A stretch of 64,000 nucleotides of DNA from Amphritea atlantica (lineage in GTDB: Bacteria; Pseudomonadota; Gammaproteobacteria; Pseudomonadales; Balneatricaceae), in contig NZ_JAHKQE010000004.1 of NCBI RefSeq assembly GCF_018860855.1, forward strand, positions 124,001 through 188,000. Reading direction: 5' to 3'. Below, one piece after another: positions 45,494 through 54,602 of this stretch (within the stretch, counting starts at the first letter, position 1; the number at the start of each line of letters is the position of its first letter). Under the pieces are notes generated by a model. The model saw only the letters and a program-made list of their open reading frames with translations, was not told the origin of the DNA and ran no database searches. The position numbers were made by a program, and so were the translations under genes.

Positions 45494-45904
45494 TTACGCA
45501 CGACTTAAGGTGCCTGTTAGCTCAGTGCCCGGCGCGATGGTATTAAATACGGTACCGAATTTTCTAACATTGTCATGGAGCAGGTCTAAACGGTGATCAG
45601 ACTCGTCGGTTGTGACTTTGATCCTATACTGAATCGATTCCATTTTGGGTGGGGCATCCTGCCTGACGCCAGTAATCTCAACGTCAACCTGTTGCAGGTC
45701 AAATTTTAAAATCGGCGTGACGCGCTCAATACCTTTTATAATGCAGGCCGCGAGCGCGCTCATTAATAGTTCCGCCGGATTGAACGCATCCGTTCGGCCT
45801 TGCAAATCGGTATCGACTACCAGTGAAGCATCTTTACATGTGACAGTGCTACCGTGCGCATCCGTGCGATGGGCCACGACGTTAAAGGTCATTTTTTGGT
45901 TCAT
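45494..45904 (-). CDS. OsmC family protein lacking one catalytic cysteine
   Basis: A 136-residue OsmC/Ohr-fold protein with AFNPAELLMSALAACIIKGIERV, containing the first redox Cys, and RKFGTVFNTIAPGTEL at the position of the second. In peroxidatic OsmC proteins the second motif carries Cys (for example C-x-VSNT); here the aligned residue is Gly. Hydroperoxidase activity by the usual two-Cys mechanism is therefore doubtful. ATG 45904 has AGGAGA upstream; the longer frame is unsupported. It lies on the same strand as the thioredoxin and ArsR genes, separated by about 120 bases. Confidence 0.83.
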   Translation of the reverse strand: MNQKMTFNVVAHRTDAHGSTVTCKDASLVVDTDLQGRTDAFNPAELLMSALAACIIKGIERVTPILKFDLQQVDVEITGVRQDAPPKMESIQYRIKVTTDESDHRLDLLHDNVRKFGTVFNTIAPGTELTGTLSRA

Positions 45905-46022
45905 GATTCTTCTCCTAAAATACACGCCATCAGTTAACGAATGACGTTACGAATGACGTCGCATATGGGCGGTCATGCTAAGCGCCGTTCCTTAGATGCC
46001 TAGAACGGCATAAAAAAGATCG

Positions 46023-46262
46023 TTATGACGGTGTTAGCCATTCTTTAACTTGAGCGGCTTGAGGCACCGAGCCCGAGTGAATCAGCTGTTCATCGATCAC
46101 GACAGCGGGTGTACTCATAACACCATAAGCCATGATTACCTGAGGGTCGGTTTCTTTGGTAACAGCAACTGAGACACCTTGCTCTTGAGCTACTTTTTCA
46201 ATTAGCTCGGCGGTTTTTATGCATTTAGCACAGCCGGTACCCAATACTTTTATGGTTTTCAT
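46023..46262 (-). CDS. Thioredoxin-fold redox-active disulfide protein (CxxC mini-thioredoxin)
   Basis: A 79-residue protein starting MKTIKVLGTGCAKCIKTAEL, with the CAKC redox motif at residues 11-14 and the cis-Pro region VMSTPAVVIDEQL. It belongs to the small thioredoxin_3 family found in arsenic and metal resistance operons, often next to an ArsR regulator and a DUF318 permease. The ArsR gene lies 67 bases upstream on the same strand, but no permease gene is here. An AAAGGAT ribosome binding site precedes the ATG. Confidence 0.88.
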   Translation of the reverse strand: MKTIKVLGTGCAKCIKTAELIEKVAQEQGVSVAVTKETDPQVIMAYGVMSTPAVVIDEQLIHSGSVPQAAQVKEWLTPS

Positions 46263-46329
46263 CTGTTTATCCTTTGCTTCAGTGGCGATGCTATTTTATC
46301 TGCTACGTCACAGAGGGCGTTCAGTTTGT

Positions 46330-46674
46330 TCAGCAACATGTTGATATTCTTTCGGGTCGACTGCCCATGCGAGTTAACTGCGCTAGGTTCTCTTTTAGAA
46401 AATCGCTGTTGTTGACGGTTGTCTCGGTGATGATTTTTTGACTCCACTCCGGCAGGGCAGGGTTAATGCGGTAAAAAATCCACTTTGCCTGTCGTCGGTC
46501 CAGCAGTATCCCGCATTGGCGAAGCTGAGCTAGGTGCCGAGAAATCTTAGGTTGAGATTCTTGTAGAGCTTCAGTTAGTTCGCAAACACAGAGTTCACTC
46601 TCATGCTCAATTAATAATATGCATTTTAATCGCGTCTCGTCAGCGAGGCATTTGTAAAATTGTACGGGGTTCAT
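46330..46674 (-). CDS. ArsR/SmtB-family metalloregulator
   Basis: A 114-residue winged-helix repressor. The segment ESELCVCELTEALQESQPKISRHLAQL contains the metal-binding CxC of ArsR (ELCVC) just before the recognition helix. The third Cys used by E. coli ArsR is absent, while three residues from the C-terminus lie extra cysteines (STCC end) that could complete an arsenite or thiol-reactive site. Directly upstream, TATATG occurs twice 14 bases apart (46714-46719 and 46728-46733) in an AT-rich stretch that may be its operator. It probably controls itself and the mini-thioredoxin. Confidence 0.87.
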   Translation of the reverse strand: MNPVQFYKCLADETRLKCILLIEHESELCVCELTEALQESQPKISRHLAQLRQCGILLDRRQAKWIFYRINPALPEWSQKIITETTVNNSDFLKENLAQLTRMGSRPERISTCC

Positions 46675-47008
46675 AACGCGACCTTTATGATGCTGGCCTT
46701 AAATAGTAGCTAATATATGAAATATTGTATATGAGAGGCTAGATGTCGAGAAAGGCTTTTATCGACTCTTGTGTTGTTATCAATCAGCGCCAGCGCTCAG
46801 TCTCTGCTTTTATGGTGAATGGGTATGATCGACACGAGGGTTCCAAGTTATCACAAGCTATCCTGTGGATGTTGCAACAAACGTGGTTCTGCGAATCTTA
46901 ACCCTCAGTGACCCTCTGTCAGTCGCTGTTGTGCTGATGCTATAAACCGCGAACCTTGTCACTTAATAGGCGTTTAGTGGGAGGTGTTTATGATGACAAC
47001 AATGGGTT
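46675..47008. other. Intergenic region upstream of arsR and ribH
   Basis: About 330 bases between divergent transcripts. It carries the presumed arsR promoter at its left end (near 46700-46740). I see no gene in it. Confidence 0.4.
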
Positions 47009-47038
47009 TTGACAATGCGCGGTAAAAGGCAGTATATT
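47009..47038 (+). promoter_or_regulatory. Sigma70 promoter of the ribH transcript
   Basis: TTGACA (47009-47014), 18-base spacer, TATATT (47033-47038), located about 25 bases before the FMN riboswitch. Confidence 0.7.
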
Positions 47039-47063
47039 CTCTGCCGTCGAATTATTTCGATTT

Positions 47064-47206
47064 CGTTCTCGGGGCGGGGTGAAACTCCCCACCGGCGGTA
47101 AAGAATTATTTCTAAGCCCGCGAGCGCCTTTAAGTATCTACTTTTAGGGTCAGCAGATCTGGTGAGATTCCAGAGCCGACGGTTATAGTCCGGATGATAG
47201 GGAACG
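47064..47206 (+). ncRNA. FMN riboswitch (RFN element) before ribH
   Basis: All hallmark blocks of the RFN element are present in order: GGGGCGGGGTGAAACTCCCC then ACCGGCGGTA, AGCCCGCGAGCG, GTCAGCAGATCTGGTGAGAT, CCAGAGCCGACGG and ATAGTCCGGATGATAG. The closing stem P1 is CGTTCTC (47064-47070) with GGGAACG (47200-47206). About 110 bases separate it from the ribH ATG. FMN binding should lower ribH expression; no clean terminator hairpin is visible, so control may be at translation. Confidence 0.95.
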
Positions 47207-47318
47207 TGTCAGACAAAATATTAAACTGGGCCGTCTTTTTTGCGGCTTCGGTGTCGTCCTATGCGACGTATTTTCCTGTCCGTTCGCCCTGATTCACCTT
47301 TTCTTATAGGGTTTTACT

Positions 47319-47807
47319 ATGAATCAGAGCTCAACGAAGTTCACTCCAGCCACTAAGCGCATTGCTTTTATACATGCCACTTGGCATGAAAAGATCGTGC
47401 TTAATTGTTTGGATGGCTTTAAGCAAACATTAATCTCGCTTGGTTATGACGTATCACTGATCGATGTGATACCGGTGCCTGGTGCGTTTGAAATTCCACT
47501 ACAGGCGAAACTACTTGCTAAAAGTGGGCAGTACGCGGCGATTGCCGGTAGCGGGTTGGTGGTCGATGGTGGTATTTATCGCCATGATTTTGTCGCACAA
47601 ACGGTCTGTAATGCGCTTATGCAGGTGCAACTAGACACTGAAGTGCCGGTTGTTACCGCGGTACTGACACCGCATCACTTTCATGAACATGATGAGCATA
47701 AAGATTATTTCTCTCGCCACTTCATAAAGAAAGGCATTGAACTAGCAAATGCGTGTGATCAGGCGATTCAGCTAACCGAAAAAGCGAAGCGAACACTCTA
47801 TGTCTGA
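47319..47807 (+). CDS. ribH: 6,7-dimethyl-8-ribityllumazine synthase, type II (RibH2-like)
   Basis: A 162-residue lumazine synthase catalysing the penultimate step of riboflavin synthesis. RIAFIHATWHEKIV near the N-terminus, VIPVPGAFEIPLQAKLL, the GLVVDGGIYRHDFVA segment and TPHHFHEHDEHKDYF closely resemble the decameric type-II RibH2 enzymes of Brucella and rhizobia rather than the icosahedral RibH usually encoded with nusB and ribD. It is a single gene directly controlled by an FMN riboswitch, so it is likely a second, flavin-responsive lumazine synthase. Whether a housekeeping ribH exists elsewhere in the genome cannot be seen. Confidence 0.9.
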   Translation: MNQSSTKFTPATKRIAFIHATWHEKIVLNCLDGFKQTLISLGYDVSLIDVIPVPGAFEIPLQAKLLAKSGQYAAIAGSGLVVDGGIYRHDFVAQTVCNALMQVQLDTEVPVVTAVLTPHHFHEHDEHKDYFSRHFIKKGIELANACDQAIQLTEKAKRTLYV

Positions 47808-47834
47808 GTGTTGGTCTTAACCGCCCGTTATAAA

Positions 47835-47867
47835 ATGGCGTTCATATCGGTGAGATATGTTCGCCAT
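47835..47867 (+). terminator. Hairpin after ribH
   Basis: ATGGCG (47835-47840) and CGCCAT (47862-47867) with inner ATATC/GATAT form a long stem. The following bases (CTATACATAAAA) are not T-rich, so terminator strength is uncertain. Confidence 0.5.
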
Positions 47868-48081
47868 CTATACATAAAACGGCTGTTCATGCCGAACATT
47901 CTGTCAGCTAATGCTGGCAGACCATCACTACTGGTAACTTAACGTCTACTTTTAGTCCTTAAAAAGTGAGATGTCATCCTTCCAAGACCTTTGATTAAAA
48001 AGATCTTAGACAAATCTGATAGAACCCATCAAGACAAATGTATTGGCATCGGCTATCCGTTAATGTTCAGTTCTAACAAGG

Positions 48082-48115
48082 GCGGTTTAAATCGTTATTA
48101 TTCGATTTAAACCGC
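48082..48115. repeat. Perfect 13-bp inverted repeat
   Basis: GCGGTTTAAATCG (48082-48094), an 8-base loop, and its exact reverse complement CGATTTAAACCGC (48103-48115). It could be a bidirectional structure, an RNA hairpin or a protein site. Confidence 0.8.
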
Positions 48116-48155
48116 GCGACTAAACGGCAATCGCTCGCAAATCATTATGCTGTTA

Positions 48156-48187
48156 CGACCTAAACATCTAAAACGGTGTTTAGGTCG
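48156..48187 (+). terminator. Perfect 11-bp inverted repeat, terminator-like
   Basis: CGACCTAAACA (48156-48166), 10-base loop, TGTTTAGGTCG (48177-48187), followed by ATTTATTTT. It could end a short transcript beginning upstream. Confidence 0.55.
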
Positions 48188-48448
48188 ATTTATTTTCGCC
48201 CACAAAAAGTTATGTCACCCCTCAGTTGCGTGGAAATCTTTAACCGCTCATTCAACTTATTGTCTGCTCTGTTTTTACCTGACTTTCATCGCTCGGCTTC
48301 CTCGTCAATCTTCTGTGTCTAAATTACTTTAGTGCCTTTTATCGGCTTATCCCACGAGTTACTGGTGGCGATATCGTGAAGCTTATTTCAATCTCATCGG
48401 GTTTATAGACACAGATTAAATATTTTTTAGTGATGATCATGCAATCTC

Positions 48449-48485
48449 ATAGATAAAACCTATTATCAGTATAGGCGTAAATGGT
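48449..48485 (+). promoter_or_regulatory. OxyR binding site upstream of katG
   Basis: ATAGATAAAACCTAT (48449-48463) matches the OxyR half-motif ATAGntnnnanCTAT at every specified base. After a 7-base spacer comes a second, partly degenerate copy (ATAGGCGTAAATGGT, 48471-48485). Spacing and order equal the tetramer-binding OxyR consensus. The site ends 95 bases before the katG ATG. Confidence 0.75.
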
Positions 48486-48577
48486 TTCCCATCCTGTTAG
48501 GAATGATCAATAGTAGTGCCTGAATTTATAACATGGCTAGATAACAACGTCTTTTCATGAGAAAAGTAGGAGCTTGA

Positions 48578-50737
<2,160 letters not shown>

Positions 50738-50748
50738 TTTCAGTAATT

Positions 50749-50782
50749 CCCCCCTACGTCACTGATCAAGGTGGCGTAGGGG
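50749..50782 (+). terminator. Hairpin after katG
   Basis: CCCCTACG (50751-50758) pairs with CGTAGGGG (50775-50782), extended by a partly paired TCAC/GGTG segment. Only a weak T-rich tract follows (CTTCTGTGTTTCATTT). Confidence 0.6.
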
Positions 50783-50827
50783 CTTCTGTGTTTCATTTCT
50801 CTGCCATAATGACTTCGGTAACAGGGC

Positions 50828-50984
50828 TATCATCCTGACGGTACTCGCTTTTGCCTACCGCTGTTGAGAAAACAGCTGGCCGATTTTAAAAGAAGTTTCC
50901 CCCCATATTGAAATCGATCTAAGGTTAGCTTGGAGTCCTCCTGATTTAAGTGAAGGCTCGGTCGATATGTGTATTCATTTTTAG
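50828..50984 (+). pseudogene. Remnant of a LysR-family regulator (substrate-binding domain)
   Basis: Two overlapping frames read as consecutive parts of a LysR effector-binding domain. YHPDGTRFCLPLLRKQLADF is coded from 50828. In the next frame, LKEVSPHIEIDLRLAWSPPD then LSEGSVDM runs to a stop at 50984. These match the usual F-x-LP-x-L and P-x-I-x-I-x-LR..DL-x-x-G-x-VD pattern at the start of that domain. One frameshift lies near 50890-50900. The DNA-binding half and the rest are absent, and there is no start codon. It is a decayed fragment between katG and the patatin gene. Confidence 0.45.
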
Positions 50985-51010
50985 CACCGGCAACGAATCA
51001 ACCCTAGCGT

Positions 51011-51898
51011 TTATCGTTTTATATGCCGGAGGCTTTTCTCCGCCGCTTGATAACCCAGTTCAATCATTTCGGTGGCTCGGTCAAACTCTAGCATTCGGCA
51101 GGCATTGCGGGGGATATCGACAAAATGATCGGGGGGGTAGGCCGCCAGTTTTTGTCGAGCAATGGTGCTTTGCATGGCATCAAATGCCTGATGGGCAATA
51201 TCGTAGACGCCATTGTCTGGTGCGATGAGAGCGTTGTCCATATCTTTGAAACTGTCGAGAAATGCCGTTATTTTGGCCGAAAATAGATCTTTTTTCGCGC
51301 CGTCTATCTTGTTATCTAAGTTTGTTTTGCTTTTTCCATTGGGCTTGCCGCTAAGATTGACGGCGATAGTGAGATCAGTTCTGTCATTAAAGGTCGGCGC
51401 AATAGGGACTGGGTTTAATACCCCACCATCAATAAGGTCGATACCCTTGTAACGAAAAGGCGTTAATAATAGCGGTAGGGACATTGACGCTCGGATGCCA
51501 TCAAACAGCTTGCCGGAATTAATCCATACCTCTTTTTCATTCAGGATGTCGGTGGCTACCGCGGTATAGCTGATTGGCAGGTCTTCAATCATCACATCAC
51601 CCACCAACTCAGTCAGTATGCTGATGATTTTATCACCTTTAACCAAACCGCTTCTTTTCCAAGAGATATCCATGAAGGTGACGATATCGACTTTGCGTAT
51701 CGCCTGTGACCAGGTTGAAAAGTCTTCCAGTTTTCCCGCTGCATAGACTCCACCGATAAGTGCGCCGATGGAACAACCGGAAATCGATTTGATATTAAAG
51801 CCATTTTCTTCCAGCCAGTGAATCACGCCGATATGGGCAAAACCACGGGCGCCGCCGCTGCCTAATACCAGTGATACGGTTGTCTGCTGAGTGGTCAT
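51011..51898 (-). CDS. Patatin-like phospholipase family protein (RssA-like)
   Basis: A 295-residue lipid acyl hydrolase. It has the oxyanion motif LVLGSGGARGFAHIGVI at about residue 10, the nucleophile elbow GCSIGALIGGVYAAG near 40 and the dyad Asp in LIDGGVLNPVPIAP near 180, so the Ser-Asp dyad is intact. ATG 51898 has AAGGAG upstream; the longer frame is unsupported. No signal peptide is present, so it acts in the cytosol or at the inner membrane face. It is divergent from the stress-protein gene on its right. Confidence 0.88.
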   Translation of the reverse strand: MTTQQTTVSLVLGSGGARGFAHIGVIHWLEENGFNIKSISGCSIGALIGGVYAAGKLEDFSTWSQAIRKVDIVTFMDISWKRSGLVKGDKIISILTELVGDVMIEDLPISYTAVATDILNEKEVWINSGKLFDGIRASMSLPLLLTPFRYKGIDLIDGGVLNPVPIAPTFNDRTDLTIAVNLSGKPNGKSKTNLDNKIDGAKKDLFSAKITAFLDSFKDMDNALIAPDNGVYDIAHQAFDAMQSTIARQKLAAYPPDHFVDIPRNACRMLEFDRATEMIELGYQAAEKSLRHIKR

Positions 51899-52161
51899 GG
51901 GGTGGTTCGGCTCCTTGTGGTAGGTGAGCGGGTCAATTGTCAGTACTTTAATTGAAGTCGTTAGATCCACTTATAGGTCATCGACTTGTGAATACTAACC
52001 TATTAAAGAATAACAGGCCTGTCTTGGTTGAAAAACTCACCTTTTTACGCAAAACATTCCATTTTTGTTGGGCTTTTGCCGTCATTTTTAAGTTAAAGCA
52101 CAGTACGGGAAATACGTGCCTATACTTAAAACCCATGCGCAAAAAATTGAGGAATGCAAAT

Positions 52162-52599
52162 ATGTCAACAAAATTGATTGTTGGTTTAGATGGGAGTGAG
52201 CCTGGTGAGCGTGCGCTGACCTATGCTAAGCATCTGTCAAAACTGATAGGCGACTGTGTGATTGAGCTAGTTTATGTCATCGAATGGTCCCCCTATAGTT
52301 TTCAAACCGCTGAAGAGAATGCCATGCGGCATAAGCGTCGTGAGCAAGAGATCAAGCTTGCTTCCGAACGGGTTATCACGCCCGCATTAGAAGCCATGAA
52401 AACAGAAGGCTTTACCGCAGGGGGACGGGTATTACACGGCGATGCTGCTGAGTTATTAAACTCTGTGGCGGTTAAAGAGAAGGCGCAACAGATTATTGTG
52501 GCACGCTCGACTGAGAGTGGGTTAGCGGCAAAGCTGTTTGGTAGTGTCACTGCAAAGCTGGTGATGAGTGCGAGTGTCCCTGTCACTGTGGTTAATTGA
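52162..52599 (+). CDS. Universal stress protein (UspA family)
   Basis: A 145-residue UspA-fold protein: STKLIVGLDGSEPGERALTYA at the start, VLHGDAAELLNSVA, QQIIVARSTESGLAAKLFGS and the C-terminal VTAKLVMSASVPVTVV. The ATP-binding G-x2-G-x9-G signature is not clearly preserved (Leu-Phe-Gly-Ser..), so it may not bind ATP. ATG 52162 follows GAGGA; the open frame extends 70 codons upstream without protein-like sequence. It lies nine bases before the symporter gene, so the two are probably cotranscribed. Confidence 0.85.
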   Translation: MSTKLIVGLDGSEPGERALTYAKHLSKLIGDCVIELVYVIEWSPYSFQTAEENAMRHKRREQEIKLASERVITPALEAMKTEGFTAGGRVLHGDAAELLNSVAVKEKAQQIIVARSTESGLAAKLFGSVTAKLVMSASVPVTVVN

Positions 52600-52608
52600 G
52601 GTTGTCTT

Positions 52609-54162
52609 ATGCATATTAAAAAAATAATAAGTAGCGCATTTATCTCTTTGTTTCTGTGTTTCTCTAGCGCATCGGCACTGGCCGAAGAGGGGAGTATTGA
52701 TCAGACGGTGAATGAGGTCTTTGCTTCGGCGACGGGTTGGTTTGTCAACCTGATCTTTGCGCCGTTACCCGGCACGACGTTTCCATGGATCGTTCTCTGG
52801 TTGGTCACCGGAGCCACGGTTTTTACTGTCTATTTTGGTTTTATTCAATTTCGGGCCGTACGTCATTCGGTCGAATTAATTAAGGGTGATTACTCTGATC
52901 CCGATGATGCCGGTGAGGTGTCTCATTTTCAGGCGTTGGCGACGGCGCTCTCCGGTACGGTTGGTTTAGGTAACATCGCGGGTGTTGCTGTGGCCGTGAG
53001 TATTGGTGGTCCCGGTGCAACCTTCTGGATGATTTTAGCTGGTTTGATGGGGATGGCCTCGAAGTTTACTGAGTGTTCTCTCGCGGTGAAATACCGAAAT
53101 GAGTATGCCGACGGTACCGTCTCTGGTGGCCCGATGTATTACATCTCGAAAGGCTTTAAAGAGAAAGGGCTTCCGGGGGGCGGCATACTGGCGGTATTGT
53201 TCTCGATCTTTTGTATTCTGGGCGCACTTGGCGGCGGTAATATGTTTCAGGCCAATCAGGCGCATGCCCAGATCAGTAGTATTGTCGGTGATTACCCCGG
53301 CTGGATCACCGGTGTGATTTTTGCCATTATCGTTTTTGCTGTGATTGTCGGTGGTATTAAGTCGATCGCTAATGTGACCGAAAAAGTGGTGCCATTGATG
53401 GGCATTCTTTATGTGCTGGCTTCTCTGGTTATTATCCTAATGAACCTCGATAAAGTCGGTTGGGCCTTTGGTCAGATTTTTGAAGGAGCCTTTACCGGAC
53501 TCGGGATTGCCGGTGGTTTTGTCGGTGCATTGATTCAAGGGTTTAAACGGGCGGCGTTCTCAAACGAGGCCGGTGTTGGTTCGGCGGCGATTGCTCACTC
53601 GGCCGTGCGGACGAAAGAGCCGATTACGGAAGGGTTTGTTTCGCTGCTGGAGCCATTTATCGATACGGTGGTGATCTGTACGATGACGGCGCTGGTGATC
53701 ATTATTACCGGTCAGTTAACCACGGACCCAACCACAGGGCTATATCTGGTGGGTGAAAGCGGTCGCATTATTACTGCCGATGGCTCTTCGGGTGTTGCCT
53801 TGACGTCAGCTGCATTTGGCTCGGCTTTCAGTTGGTTCCCTTATGTGCTGGCGGTTGCGGTCGTGTTGTTTGCGTTCTCAACCATGATTAGCTGGTCTTA
53901 CTACGGTCTGAAGGCTTGGACCTATCTCTTTGGTGAAGGAAAAACGACCGAGTTAGTCTTTAAAGTCATCTTCTGCCTGTTTGTCATTATTGGCGCAGCA
54001 GCCAATCTGGGCCCCGTTATCGATTTCTCCGATGCCTCTATCTTTGCCATGGCGGTGGTCAATATCATCGGCCTGTACTTCTTGATGAGTGTGGTTAAAG
54101 TCGATCTGAAATCATACCTGTCACGTTTGAAGTCCGGTGAAATTAAAAAATTCAAAAACTGA
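52609..54162 (+). CDS. Alanine/glycine:cation symporter (AGCS family)
   Basis: A 517-residue membrane protein. An N-terminal hydrophobic segment, possibly a cleaved signal (FISLFLCFSSASALA), precedes about 11 helices. The AGCS features are ALATALSGTVGLGNIAGVAVAVSIGGPGATFWM, GMASKFTECSLAVKYR and SNEAGVGSAAIAHSA. It imports alanine or glycine with Na+ or H+. It is cotranscribed with the universal stress protein gene upstream and closed by a strong terminator. Confidence 0.93.
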   Translation: MHIKKIISSAFISLFLCFSSASALAEEGSIDQTVNEVFASATGWFVNLIFAPLPGTTFPWIVLWLVTGATVFTVYFGFIQFRAVRHSVELIKGDYSDPDDAGEVSHFQALATALSGTVGLGNIAGVAVAVSIGGPGATFWMILAGLMGMASKFTECSLAVKYRNEYADGTVSGGPMYYISKGFKEKGLPGGGILAVLFSIFCILGALGGGNMFQANQAHAQISSIVGDYPGWITGVIFAIIVFAVIVGGIKSIANVTEKVVPLMGILYVLASLVIILMNLDKVGWAFGQIFEGAFTGLGIAGGFVGALIQGFKRAAFSNEAGVGSAAIAHSAVRTKEPITEGFVSLLEPFIDTVVICTMTALVIIITGQLTTDPTTGLYLVGESGRIITADGSSGVALTSAAFGSAFSWFPYVLAVAVVLFAFSTMISWSYYGLKAWTYLFGEGKTTELVFKVIFCLFVIIGAAANLGPVIDFSDASIFAMAVVNIIGLYFLMSVVKVDLKSYLSRLKSGEIKKFKN

Positions 54163-54191
54163 TTACCAGCGCGGTTATTGGCGCTAAACCT

Positions 54192-54229
54192 AACGGGGTA
54201 AAAGAGGTTATTCTTTTACCCCGTTTTTT
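54192..54229 (+). terminator. Rho-independent terminator after the symporter gene
   Basis: AACGGGGTAAAAG (54192-54204) pairs perfectly with CTTTTACCCCGTT (54213-54225), followed by TTTT. Confidence 0.93.
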
Positions 54230-54310
54230 ATGGTTTAGCGTCAAGGGTGCTTATTTGCCTTTAAAAAATAATCACGGAGGTTTAAAGTTAGATCGTAATT
54301 TTACATAAAT

Positions 54311-54473
54311 CGAACTTCGGGGCGGGGCGAAATTCCCCACCGGCGGTGATTTTGATGGGCTATCCTGTCAAACAGCCCGCGAGCGCTTAATGTGATTGAT
54401 TCAATCATATTAAGGTCAGCAGATCTGGTGAGATACCAGAGCCGACGGTCATAGTCCGGATGATAGAAGATCG
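54311..54473 (+). ncRNA. FMN riboswitch (RFN element) before the EamA permease gene
   Basis: A second complete RFN element: GGGGCGGGGCGAAATTCCCC, ACCGGCGGTG, AGCCCGCGAGCGC, GTCAGCAGATCTGGTGAGAT, CCAGAGCCGACGG and ATAGTCCGGATGATAG. P1 is CGAACTTC (54311-54318) with GAAGATCG (54466-54473), one mismatch. A variable hairpin near 54390-54412 is AT-rich. It precedes the permease start by 129 bases. A small stem TTGGCT (54522-54527)/AGCCAA (54535-54540) in the leader may be part of the expression platform. Confidence 0.95.
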
Positions 54474-54602
54474 ACCAGTCTGTAGCAGTCTCTGAACTAT
54501 TCAGCGATGGCTTTGTTGTGTTTGGCTGCGTTTAAGCCAATGACACAGGCGGGTACATTCGTTTTCATCACCCCTGGCATCTTATTTTGGGAGAAACCAA
54601 AG

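Larger units (their letters stand above)
47868..48448. other. Intergenic region with two strong palindromes
   Basis: About 580 bases without a supported gene; a 61-codon frame at 48147-48332 has no ribosome binding site and overlaps a hairpin. Two perfect inverted repeats are present, listed separately at 48082-48115 and 48156-48187. Confidence 0.5.

Noticed and set aside
48147-48332. 61-codon frame upstream of katG
   Set aside because: It spans the inverted repeat at 48156-48187, lacks a ribosome binding site and does not resemble a protein family.
51952-52161. 70-codon N-terminal extension of the second universal stress protein
   Set aside because: The UspA fold starts at MSTKLIVGLDGS with its own ribosome binding site; the extension is not protein-like.
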